Source of the DNA: Bog-473 sp963745665
GTDB taxonomy: Bacteria; Actinomycetota; Acidimicrobiia; Acidimicrobiales; RAAP-2
Assembly: GCA_963745665.1 (NCBI GenBank)
Contig: CAVUYE010000002.1
Coordinates: 1,240,001 to 1,304,000 of the forward strand
Direction of reading: 5' to 3'
DNA: 64,000 nucleotides
Part shown: piece after piece, positions 36,545 to 46,837 of the stretch
How positions within the stretch are numbered: the stretch's first letter is position 1
How the letters are laid out: each line of letters opens with the position of its first letter
Notes under the pieces: generated by a model
Database searches by the model: none
The model's input: the letters and a program-made list of their open reading frames with translations, nothing else
What the model was told of the DNA's origin: nothing
Made by a program: the position numbers and the translations under genes

Positions 36545-36606
36545 TGATCGCAAGCGAGCGGCAACACGGAGCACCCGCCGTTGCCCCGAGTGGAAAGGAG
36601 CTGCCG

Positions 36607-36651
36607 ATGCAATCGACAGGCTCGACCGAGGAGGCCGATCCACCGGGTTGA
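36607..36651 (+). CDS. 14-codon small ORF with strong ribosome-binding site, open again beyond its TGA
   Basis: AAAGGAG lies 6 bases before the ATG, one of the best ribosome-binding sites in the window. The peptide is MQSTGSTEEADPPG. It ends at TGA (36649-36651), but the same frame then stays open for 62 codons (GCVTDVGFGGASEQ... HYK) to a TAA at 36838-36840, 16 bases before a terminator hairpin. It may be a leader peptide, a small protein split by a sequence error, or a recoded UGA. I do not recognise either segment. Confidence 0.5.
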   Translation: MQSTGSTEEADPPG

Positions 36652-36655
36652 GGTT

Positions 36656-36683
36656 GCGTCACCGATGTCGGTTTCGGTGGCGC
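36656..36683 (+). other. 10-bp stem-loop four bases after the small ORF's TGA
   Basis: GCGTCACCGA pairs with TCGGTGGCGC (nine Watson-Crick pairs plus one G-U) around an 8-base loop (TGTCGGTT). The spacing to TGA is four bases. It could be an attenuator or pause hairpin; stem-loops at this distance also act as UGA-recoding signals in some bacteria, but no Sec machinery is visible here. Confidence 0.5.
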
Positions 36684-36856
36684 CTCCGAGCAGTCCGCTT
36701 GGCGTGAAGTCCGGCGTATGAATGAGGCCGCGTTCGCGCCGGTGCGTGTGCCGGCCGGCCGACAAGGCGGCCCCCGCACCCACTGCGCCGCAGGCAGGAG
36801 CCACGGACTGCACACAGAAAGAACGAAGCACTACAAGTAAGCATCAGAACGAGTGA

Positions 36857-36882
36857 GGACCGGCCGCAGGGCCGGTCCTTCT
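36857..36882 (+). terminator. Intrinsic-type terminator of the small transcription unit
   Basis: GGACCGGCC, loop GCAG, then GGCCGGTCC: a perfect 9-bp stem followed by TTCTC, so the U-tract is short. The genes on both sides read away from this point, so only a transcript starting within 36385-36857 on the + strand would need it. Confidence 0.55.
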
Positions 36883-36959
36883 CGCGCCGTGGCTCGGGTG
36901 CGGCCGCCGTGGCATGGACGGTCCCCGCGGCGACGCGGCGGGCCGTGCCATGGTGGGGC

Positions 36960-37594
36960 ATGCCCGGGACGCGCCTGCCGATGTTTCCCCTCTCGGCCGT
37001 CCTGTTCCCGCATGCCTCCATGCCGTTGCACGTCTTCGAGCCGCGCTATCGGGAGCTCATGCGCGACTGCCTGGCGGACGACGCCCGCTTCGGCATCGTG
37101 CTCATCGAGCGTGGCTCCGAGGTCGGCGGTGGCGACGAGCGCAGCAGCCTCGGCACCCGGGGCGTCATCACCCGGGCCGCCGAGCTGCCCGACGGGCGCT
37201 GGGTCCTAGAGATCGAGGGGGAGGCGTCTGATCGCCGTGGAGGAGTGGCTGCCCGACGACCCCTATCCGGTCGCCCTGGTGCACGAGCGCGTCGGCGCCG
37301 GGCGCCGGGGACGCCGGTCCGCTGGTGGGCGCCGCCGGGCAACGGGTCCGCCGGGCCCGGGCCCTGCTGGCCGAGCAGGGCGGGGCCCTCGCCGCTCGCG
37401 CCCGACCTCGCCCTCGACGGAGGCGGGGACGCCGACCGTCGCCGTCCTGGCAGCTCTGCGCGGCGGCGCCGCTCAACGCCTACGACGCGCAGCGCCTGCT
37501 GGCGGCGGACGGCGCCCCCGAGCGTCTGCGCCTGCTGGCCGAGTTGATGGAGGAGCTCGAGCTCGATCTGCACCGCATGCTGCGGGCCCAGTGA
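36960..37594 (+). CDS. LON-domain (peptidase S16 substrate-binding) protein, frameshifted
   Basis: A stand-alone LON N-terminal domain protein without ATPase or protease. It starts LPMFPLSAVLFPHASMPLHV, then FEPRYRELMRDCLADD and GTRGVITRAAELPDGRWVLE. After about 37220 the frame changes, continuing as VEEWLPDDPYPVALVHERVG. A further break precedes the helical C-terminal end (LLAADGAPERLRLLAELMEE). At least three single-base breaks are needed to restore about 210 residues. Such proteins are common in actinobacteria; their role is not established. Confidence 0.75.
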
Positions 37595-37616
37595 GGCCCG
37601 GCGCGTCGTTCACGCC

Positions 37617-39270
37617 GTGACAACAGGCGCCGGCAGTGACCGAAGTCAGCACCGCCGCCGCCGCAACATCCTCTTCATCACCACCGACCAGCAGCGCTAC
37701 GACAGCCTCGGCTGCAACGGTGGCACCGTGGCCCGCACGCCGGTGGTTGACCGCTGGGCCGCCGAGGGGATCAACTACCGGCGGGCCTACAACCAGAACA
37801 CGGTGTGCATGCCGGCGCGCTCGACCATGCTGACGGGCCAGTACGTCCGGACGCACGGCGTCGTGGCCAACGGCATCCCGCTCCCGGTCGATGCGCCGTC
37901 GGTGGCGCAGTACCTGCACGACGCGGCCGGCTACCGCACCGCCCTGCTGGGCAAGGCCCACTTCGAGCCCGGCTTCGACCCGACCAACCAGTTCGAGGAG
38001 AACGCGCGGGTGGCGCGGGGCGACACCGGGCCCTGGCGCGGCTTCGAGCGGTCCCAGCAGGCCATGCACGCCGCGGCGTGGGGCGACCACCCGATCGCGC
38101 ACTACGGGCGCTGGCTCAAAGCAGAACCATCCCGAGCACCTGCACAGCTTCGCCGGACTGCTGCAGGCGGAGCCGGGCGGCGACACGGCGGCGCCCGAGA
38201 CGAAGAACAACCCGATCCCGCGGGAGTGGTACCACACCGACTGGGTGGCCGACCTGACCGTCGACTGGCTGTCCTCGCTCGGCGCGGACGAGCCGTGGTT
38301 CTGCTGGATGTCGTTCCCCGACCCGCACCACCCGTGGGACCCGCCGGCCTCGGAGCTGCCCCGGGTGCCGTGGCAGGACCTCGCCCTGCCGCCCGGTCAC
38401 CCCGGCTCGGACGAGGCCGTCCGCGCCGTCCTGGCGCGCAAGCCGGCGCACTGGCTCGGTTTCTGGGACGGCACGTTCTCCAACATGGAGGGCGGGCCGG
38501 CCGCCTTCGTGCCCTCGCGCCTCACGCACGACCAGATCCGCGAGATCAACGCCAAGGTGCACGTCATGAACGAGCTGATCGACGAGGCCTGCGGCCGCGT
38601 GCTGCAGACGATCGCGCAGCGGGGCTGGCTGGCCGACACCGACGTCATCTTCACGACCGACCACGGCGAGATGCAGGGCGACTTCGGCCTCCTCTACAAG
38701 GGCCCGTACCACACCGACGCGCTGATGCGGCTGCCCTTCGTGTGGCGGCCGGCCCCTTCCGCCGGCGTCGTCCCGGCGGTGGTGCACGATCCGGTCGGCC
38801 AGGTCGACCTGGCGCCGACGTTCTGCGCCATCGCCGGCGTCGACCCCGCGCCGTGGATGCAGGGCCGCGCCCTCCCGCAGGCCGACGGCGAGACCGGGCG
38901 CGAGCGGGCGCTGTGCGAGTGGGACAGCCAGTTCCCGGGCTACGGCATGCACCTGCGCACCATCTACCGCGACGGGTGGCTGTGCACCGTCTACGAGCCG
39001 TCGACGGCGGGGCAGCCCAACGGGCTGGAGGAGGTCTGGGGTGACGCCGTCCTGCAGCCGTGCCCGGTCGTGTACGAGCAGTCGGCGACCGGCCCGGGCG
39101 GCGTGGCCATCGCCACCGGGGAGCTCTACGACGTGGACGCCGACCCGTACCAGTTCGAGAACCGGTGGGACGACCCGGCGCGCCGGGCCCAGCGCGACGA
39201 CCTGGTGGCCGACCTGTACGCCAGCCTGCCCACCGAGGCGCGCACCCTCAAGGTGATGGCGCCGGCCTGA
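37617..39270 (+). CDS. Sulfatase, frameshifted
   Basis: A type I sulfatase of about 550 residues. It has NILFITTDQQRYDSLGCNGG and the formylglycine signature CMPARSTMLTGQYVRTHG, whose Cys would be converted by the generating enzyme. FTTDHGEMQGDFGLLYKGPY is the second metal region. The frame changes near 38120 (RWLK, then QNHPEHLHSFAGLL), where one extra base in CTCAAAGCAG breaks the gene. It hydrolyses sulfate or, in some relatives, phosphonate esters. No formylglycine-generating enzyme is in the window. The C-terminus overlaps the opposite-strand DUF2127 gene by 23 bp. Confidence 0.85.
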
Positions 39271-40087
39271 TCGTCAGGCCGGCAGCCCGGGCCGTCGCCC
39301 GCTCAATGGCCGCCCACCCGCTCGACGCCTCGCGGCGGGCGTGCTCGGCGGCGTGGCCGCCCCGCAGACCGAAGAGCCGCTTGGCCAGGAGCAGGTAGAT
39401 CACGACGGCCAGGTTGATGATGAGGGCGATGAGCTTGAACGCGCTGACGCCGTTCGTGAGCTCGTAGACCTCGAAGGGCACCAGCGCGGTGGTGGCGATG
39501 AACGTCAGGTACTCGGCCCAGCGCTTGTTGAGCCACAGCCCGACCATCTCGGCCGCCTCCAGCGCGGCGAAGGCCAGCAGCACGACCCCGAGGATGCGCA
39601 GGTGCGTCGGCGAGTACTTGAAGGCCCGCCCGAAGTAGCCGAGGAGGCCGCGGGCCTGGGAGGCGCCGGGCGTCCCGCCGGCCAGGTCGTTCATGATGTT
39701 CTGGTAGTCGTGGTGGAGGGCCTGGTCGTGCGCGGCGAAGGTGAACAGCGCGATGGCCAGCCCGGTCAGCACGATGACGTGAATGGCGCGGTCGAGCGGC
39801 AATGAGGCGCAGGACGTAGCGGTCCCGCAGCGCCGGCGCCGCGCAGCGGAAGGTGGATCTCGTCCCGTCGCTCGACCTGCGGGCGGCCGGATGCGCCGGC
39901 TCCGCCACGCCGGACCCAGTCGTCGCAGCGCAGGCAGCGGTGCCAGCGCACGTCGCCGTCCTGGCGCACCACCAGCGCGTCGTCGGGCGTGACGGTGGCG
40001 GCGTCGAGGCCGACCAGGACGTGGCCCGACCAGGCGCAGGTGAGGAGCTCGTAGCGGTTCGAGTCGCGGCGGGTCGCCTCTCAGCAC
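39248..40087 (-). CDS. DUF2127 membrane protein with N-terminal soluble domain, frameshifted
   Basis: The C-terminal half has four membrane segments (IHVIVLTGLAIALFTFAAHD; ILGVVLLAFAALEAAEMVGL; LIALIINLAVVIYLLLAKR), typical of DUF2127. The N-terminal half reads NRYELLTCAWSGHVLVGLDA then DDALVVRQDGDVRWHRCLRC, a short domain seen fused to DUF2127 in actinobacteria. The two parts are in different frames, with at least two breaks between about 39780 and 39870 and another at the start. The GTG at 40087 is a tentative start overlapping the hydrolase stop. Its function is unknown. Confidence 0.7.
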   Translation of the reverse strand: MLRGDPPRLEPLRAPHLRLVGPRPGRPRRRHRHARRRAGGAPGRRRALAPLPALRRLGPAWRSRRIRPPAGRATGRDPPSAARRRRCGTATSCASLPLDRAIHVIVLTGLAIALFTFAAHDQALHHDYQNIMNDLAGGTPGASQARGLLGYFGRAFKYSPTHLRILGVVLLAFAALEAAEMVGLWLNKRWAEYLTFIATTALVPFEVYELTNGVSAFKLIALIINLAVVIYLLLAKRLFGLRGGHAAEHARREASSGWAAIERATARAAGLTIRPAPSP

Positions 40088-40984
40088 CAGCCCGGGGAGC
40101 GACCGCGTCGAGGAAGCGCTGGGGTGCCTCGACCATGGGGTAGTGGCCCACGCCCTCGAGCCGGACCGCCGTGGCGTCCGGCCGGGCGGCCAGCAGCGTG
40201 TCCACCATGGAGGGGACGGCGATCGGGTCGTCCAGGCCCCAGACGACGTGCAGCGGGGAGGGGTCGCGTCTCGATCGCGCCGGTGAAGCGCCGTTCGTTG
40301 GCCCGCCGCTCCTCGATGTAGCGGATCAGCCGGGGCAACAGGAGCTGGCCGTCGTCGTGGACCACCTGGGCCGCCACCGCCGGCACGGGGTCCTCGGGCC
40401 AGCCGGCAGGGACGGGCGGGGTCAGCGGGCTGAACGTGTCGCGCAGGCTCCGCGCGATGGAGGCGGCATCGATCGGGATGCCCGGCGGCAGCAGCTCGTC
40501 GGGCAGGCCGAGCAGGAATTGCTGGCCGTTGGTCAGGTGGGCCTGCGTCGATGTAGATGCTGCCGTTGGTGACGACGCGCCGCGTCACCTCGACCGCCCA
40601 CGCCCCCTCGGCGCGCCGGGCCAGGAGCTCGCCGCCGACCGTGTCGCCCATGTCGTGCGTGAGCAGGGCCAGACGCTCGATCCCGAGCGCGGCGACGAAG
40701 GCGGCGGCGACGTCGGCCTGCAGCGCCATGGAATAGGCCCGGTCGGGCTTGGCCGACAGCCCGTAGCCCGAGCATGTCGAGGAGCAGGACGCGCCGCCCG
40801 GCCCGCAGGCCGTCGAGCACGGCGGCGTAGTCGAACGACGACGACGGGAAGCCGTGCAGGATCAGGAGCGGCTCGTGGCGTTCGGGGCCGATGGACGGGC
40901 GCGTCGATGGTGAAGACGCGCTCGCCGCACGAGCGTGCGGTGCGTGCCGGTGGCCTCCCACCGGCTGCCGGTGGCGATCGTCAT
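40081..40984 (-). CDS. Alpha/beta hydrolase (dehalogenase/epoxide hydrolase-like), frameshifted
   Basis: Starts MTIATGSRWEATGTHRTLV at an ATG overlapping the stop of the LLM gene (ATGA). Oxyanion-hole motif: LLILHGFPSSSFDY. The nucleophile elbow reads LLTHDMGDTVGG, with Asp in place of Ser, as in haloalkane dehalogenases and epoxide hydrolases. The catalytic His is in VGHYPMVEAP near the end. At least four frame changes occur (near 40900, 40770, 40545 and 40270), so about 300 residues must be pieced together. All breaks look like sequence indels. Confidence 0.75.
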
Positions 40985-41929
40985 GTGCCGGCCAGCTTGG
41001 CCACGACGGGCGCCAGCGTCTCCCAGGCGTCCGACTCGATCGACCAGTAGGAGATCCCGTACTCGGCCCGCCGCCACTCGAGCTCCTCGGCCATTTCGTC
41101 GAGCGTGCCGATCAGTGCCAGGGGCACGTGCAGCGCGTCGGCCGCGTCGATGCCGAAGGCCGGCCCCATCTGGCGCGGCCAGGGCCTCGGCGTCGTCGGT
41201 CACCATGACGAAGCCGATCAGGGAGTTGAGCTCGAGGTCGGCGAAGCGGTCGCCGGCCGCCTCCTTGACCCAGCCGATCTTCGTGCGGGTCCGCTCGGGC
41301 GTGGCGTCCGCTGCCGTCTCGGCGCCGCCGGTGCCCTCGCGCAGGTTGACGTTGATGCTGACGATGTCGGCGTGGCGGGCGGCGAAGGACAGGACCCGCT
41401 TACCGCCGCCGCCGATGATGAGCGGGGGCCCGGGTTGCTGCACCGGGCGGGGCGTCAGCGTGTGGCCCAGCACCTCGTAGTGCTCGCCGTGGAAGTTGAA
41501 CGGCCCGTCGGTGCGCAGGAGCCCCTGGACCACCTTCACCGCCTCCTCGAAGCGGGCCACCCGCACCGCCGGGTGGTCGTAGGCCAGCCCGGCCTCGTCG
41601 TAGTCCGTGCGCATCCACCCGGCACCGAGGCTCATTTCGAAGCGGCCGTCGCTGAGCACGTCGAGCGTGGCCGCTTCCTTGGCCAGCACGAAGGGATGGC
41701 GGTAGTCGTTGCCGAAGACCAGCGAACCCATGCGCAGCGTGGTGGTGGCCGCGGCCACGGCGGCCAGGGCGGGCACGGGGGCGAGCTGATCGCCGAAGTG
41801 GTCGGGCATGAGCAGCGCGCTGTAGCCCAGGTCCTCGGCCTGGCGCGCCTGCTCGGCCCAGGAGCGGGCGGTGCCGTCCGGCGCCTTGCTCAGTTGCGCG
41901 GCGAAGCGGAATTTGCGGTCGTGTGCCAT
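40981..41929 (-). CDS. F420-dependent LLM-class oxidoreductase, frameshifted
   Basis: A luciferase-like F420 protein with FRFAAQLSKAPDG at the start, SLVFGNDYRHPFVLAKEAAT and GRFEMSLGAGWMRTDYDEAG, the signature of the actinobacterial subfamily related to F420-linked reductases. After about 41170 the frame shifts to GPAFGIDAADALHVPLALIG and ends KLAGT. One base corrects it to about 315 residues. Its stop overlaps the hydrolase start (ATGA), so both probably act on related substrates. Confidence 0.85.
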
Positions 41930-42000
41930 GCCGCCATGTTGCCGCACATCGGCGCGTCGTGTGTCGCTGTGCCGACGCCCCTGCGTTCAGGCCGGGACGA

Positions 42001-43864
42001 TCACGAATCGGCGTCGAGGTGCGGCCACACGAGCACGCCCCCCACGTGCTGCGGGCGGGCCGAGGGCGCCGGTGAGCAGCGTCGTGGCACAGGCCGCACC
42101 GGGCGCGGTCGGGACCACGGCCACGGTCTGCGTCTGCCACTGGCGGAGCTGGGCCCGCACGTCGGCGGGCGGAAAGTCCGACGCCGCCGTCGTGCCCTCC
42201 TCGCACTGGGCCAGGGCTCCTTCGAGCGGGGAAGGATCGCCGTTGAACGTGTTGGCGCCGTTCGGGCCGGGAATCACGGCGAACCCCCCGGGCTGGCGGA
42301 ACTGCATCTGGGCCATCGCCTGCCACAGCATGGCCGGAGTCGTCGGAGGAGTTGGCGATCGGGTAGATCAGGGCGACCGACCCGGTCGGGAGGGACCGTG
42401 CCCCGCTCGTGAACCACGCCGGGACGGACGCCGGCGCGGACACGTAGGGCCAGGCGGGAAGGAGGGGCAGCAGCACCACCACCGCCAGGAGACCGCTCAC
42501 TACGGCGCCGCCGGCCCGCCCCAGACGGCCGTCCGCCACCACCGCCTTGTAGACGGCATCGAGCAGCAGTGCGAACAGCAGTGCCGCGAACAGCCAGAAG
42601 TACGTGATCCAGCGTGAGGCCACGCTGCTGTTGAGCAGGGGGAGGTGTTCGATCACGATGAACGGCAACGGGATGCCGGTGCGATGCCCGTCGACGTGCA
42701 GATGCGACCCCAGGGACATGATCAGGGCGATGACACCCATGGCCGTGCAGAAGAGGGCGATGCGCTTGCGCCGCAAGAGGATGCCGGCGACCACCAGCGC
42801 GAGCAGAAGGGGGATACCGATATACGAGCCGTTCTCTATCGGCGAGTCGAAGACGATGTTCCAGTTCGCATCGCGCGAGGCCACGAGCGAGTCACCCAGC
42901 GCGGCGTGACCGAACGTGAAGTGCTGATTCAGGGTCGGCACGACGAAGCCCAGCGGATCGACCGTGACGCCCGCAATGGCGGTCGCCGGTTGCGCCGGCC
43001 CGCTGATGTGGTGGGGCCCGGCGACGGCGAGCCACGCGCCGTAGCCGATGCCGAGGGCGACCACGACGACCGCGCACCCGGCGAAGGTCACGACGCGCCG
43101 CAGGTCGAGTGCCACGTGCTTCCACAGCACCAGGCCGAGGCCCAGGACCACCGCGACTGCCGGTCATGACGGCCAGCGAGGCGAAGGACTCGGTCGAGAT
43201 GTAGAACTCGGCCACGAACCAGAGTCCGACGGCGACGCCGGACCAGACGGCCGAGGTCCCCTCCGACCGGAAGAAGCGGTCGACGAACAGGATCACCAAC
43301 GGTGGGACGGCCTGGAACAGCAGGAAGAGGTGGCCGTTGGCCGTGGCCGCGGTGAAGGGGGAGAACCCGTAGGCCAGCCCTCCGATGAACGCCGCCGGCC
43401 ACCAGCGCGACGAAGCGCCGGGCCATGACGAAGAAGCTCAGGGCCGAGGCGAAGATCGACAGGTCGAGCAGGACGTTGAACGTCGCGATGGGGCCGAAGA
43501 GCAACGTGATTGGAAAGCCCACGATGCCCAGCAGGGGCATCGTCGTGTTGTCCATCAGGTCGATGCCGCTGGGCGCGTTGAGCCAGTTGTTGACGAAGGG
43601 GTTGTGGGCGTGCAGCAGGACCCAGGGCGTCTGGGCCAGGAACCAGATCTCCTCGGGGACGTCATTGCCCCCCGCCGTCTGGATCGTGTGCGCGATGCCG
43701 TGGGCCCAGGCGTTCCGGTTGGCCAGGACCGACAGGGCCAGATAGACGACGGCCACGCCCACTGTCACCAGCCACGGGCGCGGCGTGGCGTCGCGGGCGT
43801 GCCGCGGCCGGTTGTCCGCCGGCGCTCCCCGCTCCTGCGTCAGCACCGGCGCGGCGTCACTCAC
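42001..43864 (-). CDS. Polytopic membrane protein, glycosyltransferase-like, frameshifted
   Basis: Paralogue of the gene at 22004. The start is VSDAAPVLTQERGAPADN, followed by membrane helices (WLVTVGVAVVYLALSVLANR), the loop DVPEEIWFLAQTPWVLLHAH, and more helices. The C-terminal part has PMLWQAMAQMQFRQPGG and ends VGGVLVWPHLDADS. Breaks near 43390, 43165, 42340 and 42050 separate the frames, each apparently a one-base indel. It probably makes or moves envelope glycans, as inferred for its relative. The GTG at 43864 fits the N-terminus. Confidence 0.72.
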
Positions 43865-43943
43865 GAGGGCGGAGCGACGACCGGGCGGGAGCCGTCTGCA
43901 TCGCTGCGCAAGGTAGCAGTCGCAGCCCGCCGGGCCCGGCCCT

Positions 43944-44855
43944 CTAAATGAAGCTGAAGTCCGGCACCCCCGAGCTGATGCCCTTGAAGAGCTCGCCCTT
44001 GGCGGCGACCAGCTCCTCGGGCGACCACGCGGCGTCACGCTCGACCTGGCCTACCGCCTTGAACGCGCTCATGGCGTAGATGTTGCCGCCGAAAACGATG
44101 AGGATCTGCCCGGTGATGTCGGCCGAGGCCGGGGCGGCCAGGAACGCCACGACGTTCGCGACGTTCTCGGGGTCCCAGGCGTCGAAAGCGCCCTCACCGG
44201 CACCCATGCCGTCGCCGCCGAAGATGGTCTCGGTCATCCGGGTGCGGGCGCGCGGCGCAATGGCGTTCGCCGTGACGCCGTAGCGGCCGAGCTCGCGCGC
44301 CTCCACCCAGGTGAGTGAGGCGATGCCGGCCTTGGCGGCGGCGTAGTTGGCCTGTCCGGCACTACCGAACAGGCCGGACTCCGAGGTGGTGTTGATGATG
44401 CGGCCGGTGACGTCCTCACCCGACTTGGCCCGGTTGCGCCAGTAGACCGCCGCGTGATGGGTGGGGGCGAAGTGTCCCTTCAGGTGGACTCTGATCACGT
44501 CGTCCCAGTCCGACTCGTCGATGTTGAAGGACATCTTGTCGCGCAAAATCCCGGCGTTGTTGACCAGGATGTCGAGAGAGCCGAAGGTGTCGATCGCCTG
44601 GTCCACGACGTTCTTGCCGCCGGCCCACGAACTGATGTCGTCCCCGTTGACGGCAGCCTCGCCGCCCCGCTCCCGTATCAGCGCCACCACCTCTTCGGCC
44701 GGGTGCGCGTCCTGCGACGCCTCGCCGTGCAGGCCCGCGCCGACGTCGTTGACGATGACCCGTGCGCCCTCACCGGCGAGCACCAGTGCTTCTTCGCGTC
44801 CGATGCCTCGTCCCGCGCCGGTGACGACCGCCACCTTGCCGTCGAGCAGTCCCAT
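43944..44855 (-). CDS. Short-chain dehydrogenase (hydroxyacyl/multifunctional-enzyme type)
   Basis: A 303-residue SDR and one of the few intact genes in this stretch. It has VAVVTGAGRGIGREEALVLA, then VNDVGAGLHGEASQDAHPAE, an NNAGILRDKMSF segment, and the catalytic Ser with YAAAK (NYAAAKAGIASL). The VNDVGAGLHGE insert is typical of the dehydrogenase part of peroxisomal-type multifunctional enzymes, so it probably oxidises 3-hydroxyacyl-CoA. It stands alone on the minus strand. Confidence 0.88.
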   Translation of the reverse strand: MGLLDGKVAVVTGAGRGIGREEALVLAGEGARVIVNDVGAGLHGEASQDAHPAEEVVALIRERGGEAAVNGDDISSWAGGKNVVDQAIDTFGSLDILVNNAGILRDKMSFNIDESDWDDVIRVHLKGHFAPTHHAAVYWRNRAKSGEDVTGRIINTTSESGLFGSAGQANYAAAKAGIASLTWVEARELGRYGVTANAIAPRARTRMTETIFGGDGMGAGEGAFDAWDPENVANVVAFLAAPASADITGQILIVFGGNIYAMSAFKAVGQVERDAAWSPEELVAAKGELFKGISSGVPDFSFI

Positions 44856-44971
44856 GGTGATGCCTCCCTGTGTCGGTCAACGCGTCCAGCCGGCCGTCCC
44901 GGAGGGGAGTGCGGCCCGCGGCGGGGCCGATGGCCGCCGCGACGCGCCAGCAGTGTGGCCGATGGGTTCGT

Positions 44972-46014
44972 TCAGGGGCAAAACAGGGGCAGCGCCTCGG
45001 CGGTGACCAGGCCGATCAGCCGGAGCGTGTCACCCCGGGCCCGGGCCCGCCCGAAGCGCGCCGTCAGGCTGACCACGTCCAGGCCCGACGGCGGCGAGGC
45101 CAGGACCGACGCATCGGCCCCGCCGGCGACGCACAGGACGGGCAGCGCCTTTCCGCGCGCGCCACGGGCACGCGCGAGCTCGAGCACCCCGCCGGGCACC
45201 TTGCCGTGGAACGAGGGAGGATCGAGGTGGCCCTCACCGGTGACCGCGAGGTCCGCAAGCTCCAGCCGGCCGGCCAGGCCGACCAGACCCGCGACGAAGT
45301 CGAAGCCGGGCTCGATGCGGGCGCCCAGGGCGACCAGCCCGCCCGCCAGCCCGCCCGCGGCGCCGCCGCCCGGGACGCCGGTGACGTCGACGCCGGTCTC
45401 CTGCCGGTAGCGGGCGGCCACCTCGACCAGCCGCCGGCTGAGCGCCGCCACCTGCGCCGGCGTGGCGCCCTTCTGCGGGCCGAACACGGTGGCGGCATCG
45501 CCGAAGCGTGTCGTCACGTCGCAGGCGACGACCAGCTCTACTCCTTCGAGCGCCCTCGGCGAGCCCGCCGCCTCGAACGCACCGAGCCCGCCATCGGTCG
45601 TCGACGAGCCGCCGCACCCGATCACGATGCGGCGCGCCCCGCGTCGCGGGCGGCCAGGAGCAGCTGGCCCACACCGGCGGTGGTCGCCCGCACGGGGTCG
45701 TCGCCCCGCGGCTTGGGCAGCAGGGCCCGGCCGGCGGCGCGGGACATCTCGATCACGGCGGTCGGCGGGTCCACCGGGTCGGACCGGCCCAGCAGGCGCC
45801 ACTCAGCTTCGACGGGGGCGCCGAGCGGACCGGTCACGACGGCCGTCTGCGGCGTGCCACCGAGGGCGAGGAGGAGGCCTTCGCCGCCGTCGGACATGGG
45901 CACCTCGTCGGCGGTCCAGCCGGCCGCCCGGGCCGCGCCGGCCATGGCGGCCGCCACCTCGCCCGCGGATGCCGTGCCCCGGAATTTGTCCGGGGCGGCG
46001 ACGAGATGGGGCAC
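44972..46014 (-). CDS. Glycerate kinase, frameshifted
   Basis: Starts PHLVAAPDKFRGTASAGEVA, the diagnostic DKFRGT motif of glycerate kinase family 1. The middle keeps MSDGGEGLLLALGG, and the second half has IVIGCGGSSTTDGGLGAFEA and DLAVTGEGHLDPPSFHGKVP. The halves differ by one frame near 45640. It phosphorylates glycerate with ATP, feeding glycolysis. About 347 residues result after correction. It ends 38 bp before the tRNA-Leu. Confidence 0.87.
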
Positions 46015-46052
46015 CTGCAGGAAGCTACCGGGTGTGATGCTCCGGACTCGGG

Positions 46053-46136
46053 TGCGGGCGAGAGGATTTGAACCTCCACCCCCTTTCGGGGACCGGGACC
46101 TAAACCCGGCGCGTCTGCCAGTTCCGCCACGCCCGC
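46053..46136 (-). tRNA. tRNA-Leu (anticodon UAG)
   Basis: An 84-nt cloverleaf. Acceptor stem: GCGGGCG with CGCCCGC and discriminator A. Anticodon stem CCGGG/CCCGG with loop TTTAGGT, anticodon TAG. A long variable arm (CCCCGAAAGGGG) fits class II Leu. The T-loop is GGTTCAAATCC. CCA is not encoded. Confidence 0.95.
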
Positions 46137-46217
46137 AGCGGCCCCGCCTTGCGGGTGATCAGGGAGTGTACGGCGGTGTGCCTACAGGTGCCCCCACCGG
46201 CCACTAGCCTCGTGGCC

Positions 46218-46835
46218 ATGGTGAACGCATCTGAAACCCCTCGCATCACGGCCGCCGGGGCCGATCTGGATTCCGCCGGGCGGGTCTTCCAGCAACTGCT
46301 CAAGGAGCGCATCGTCTTCATCGGCAGCGCCATCGACCAGGTGACGGCCAACCTGGTCTGCGCACAGCTGGTCCTCCTCGAAGCGGAGAACCCCGAGAAG
46401 GACATTTCCCTCTACATCAACTCGCCGGGCGGCTCCGTCACCGACGGCCTGGCCATCTACGACACCATGCAGTACGTCCGGCCCGACGTCTCGACCATCT
46501 GCGTGGGGCTGGCGGCCAGCATGGGGCAGTTCCTGCTGTGCGCCGGCGCCCCGGGCAAGCGCTACGCCCTGCCGCACTCGCGGATCCTGATGCACCAGCC
46601 GTCCGGGTCGATGCAGGGCCAGGCCGCCGACATCGCCATCCAGGCCGAGCAGATCATCTACCTGAAGCGGATGATGGCCGAGCGCATCGCCTTCCACACG
46701 GGGCAGCCCCTCGAGCGGATCGAGACGGACTCGGACCGCGACCGCTGGTTCACCGCGGACGAGGCGTGCGAGTACGGCTTCATCGACAAGGTCATCGACC
46801 GGTCGACGGCCACGGCGGCGGCGGGGAACAAATAG
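46218..46835 (+). CDS. clpP: ATP-dependent Clp protease proteolytic subunit
   Basis: A 205-residue ClpP. The catalytic Ser is in VGLAASMGQFLLCAGAPGKR and the His in LPHSRILMHQPSG, with Asp later in the DSDRDRWFTADEA region. SLYINSPGGSVTDGLAIYDT is conserved. It forms the 14-subunit barrel used by ClpX or ClpC, and degrades tmRNA-tagged proteins among others. The ATG at 46218 is preferred; an upstream in-frame start would add 23 residues. No second clpP or clpX gene is adjacent, and the stop lies 2 bp before the permease gene. Confidence 0.95.
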   Translation: MVNASETPRITAAGADLDSAGRVFQQLLKERIVFIGSAIDQVTANLVCAQLVLLEAENPEKDISLYINSPGGSVTDGLAIYDTMQYVRPDVSTICVGLAASMGQFLLCAGAPGKRYALPHSRILMHQPSGSMQGQAADIAIQAEQIIYLKRMMAERIAFHTGQPLERIETDSDRDRWFTADEACEYGFIDKVIDRSTATAAAGNK

Positions 46836-46837
46836 AC

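Noticed and set aside
36649..36651. Selenocysteine codon in the small ORF
   Set aside because: Only the hairpin spacing suggests it. No Cys/Sec redox motif, no family match and no Sec machinery are visible, so it is kept only as one of several options in the finding.
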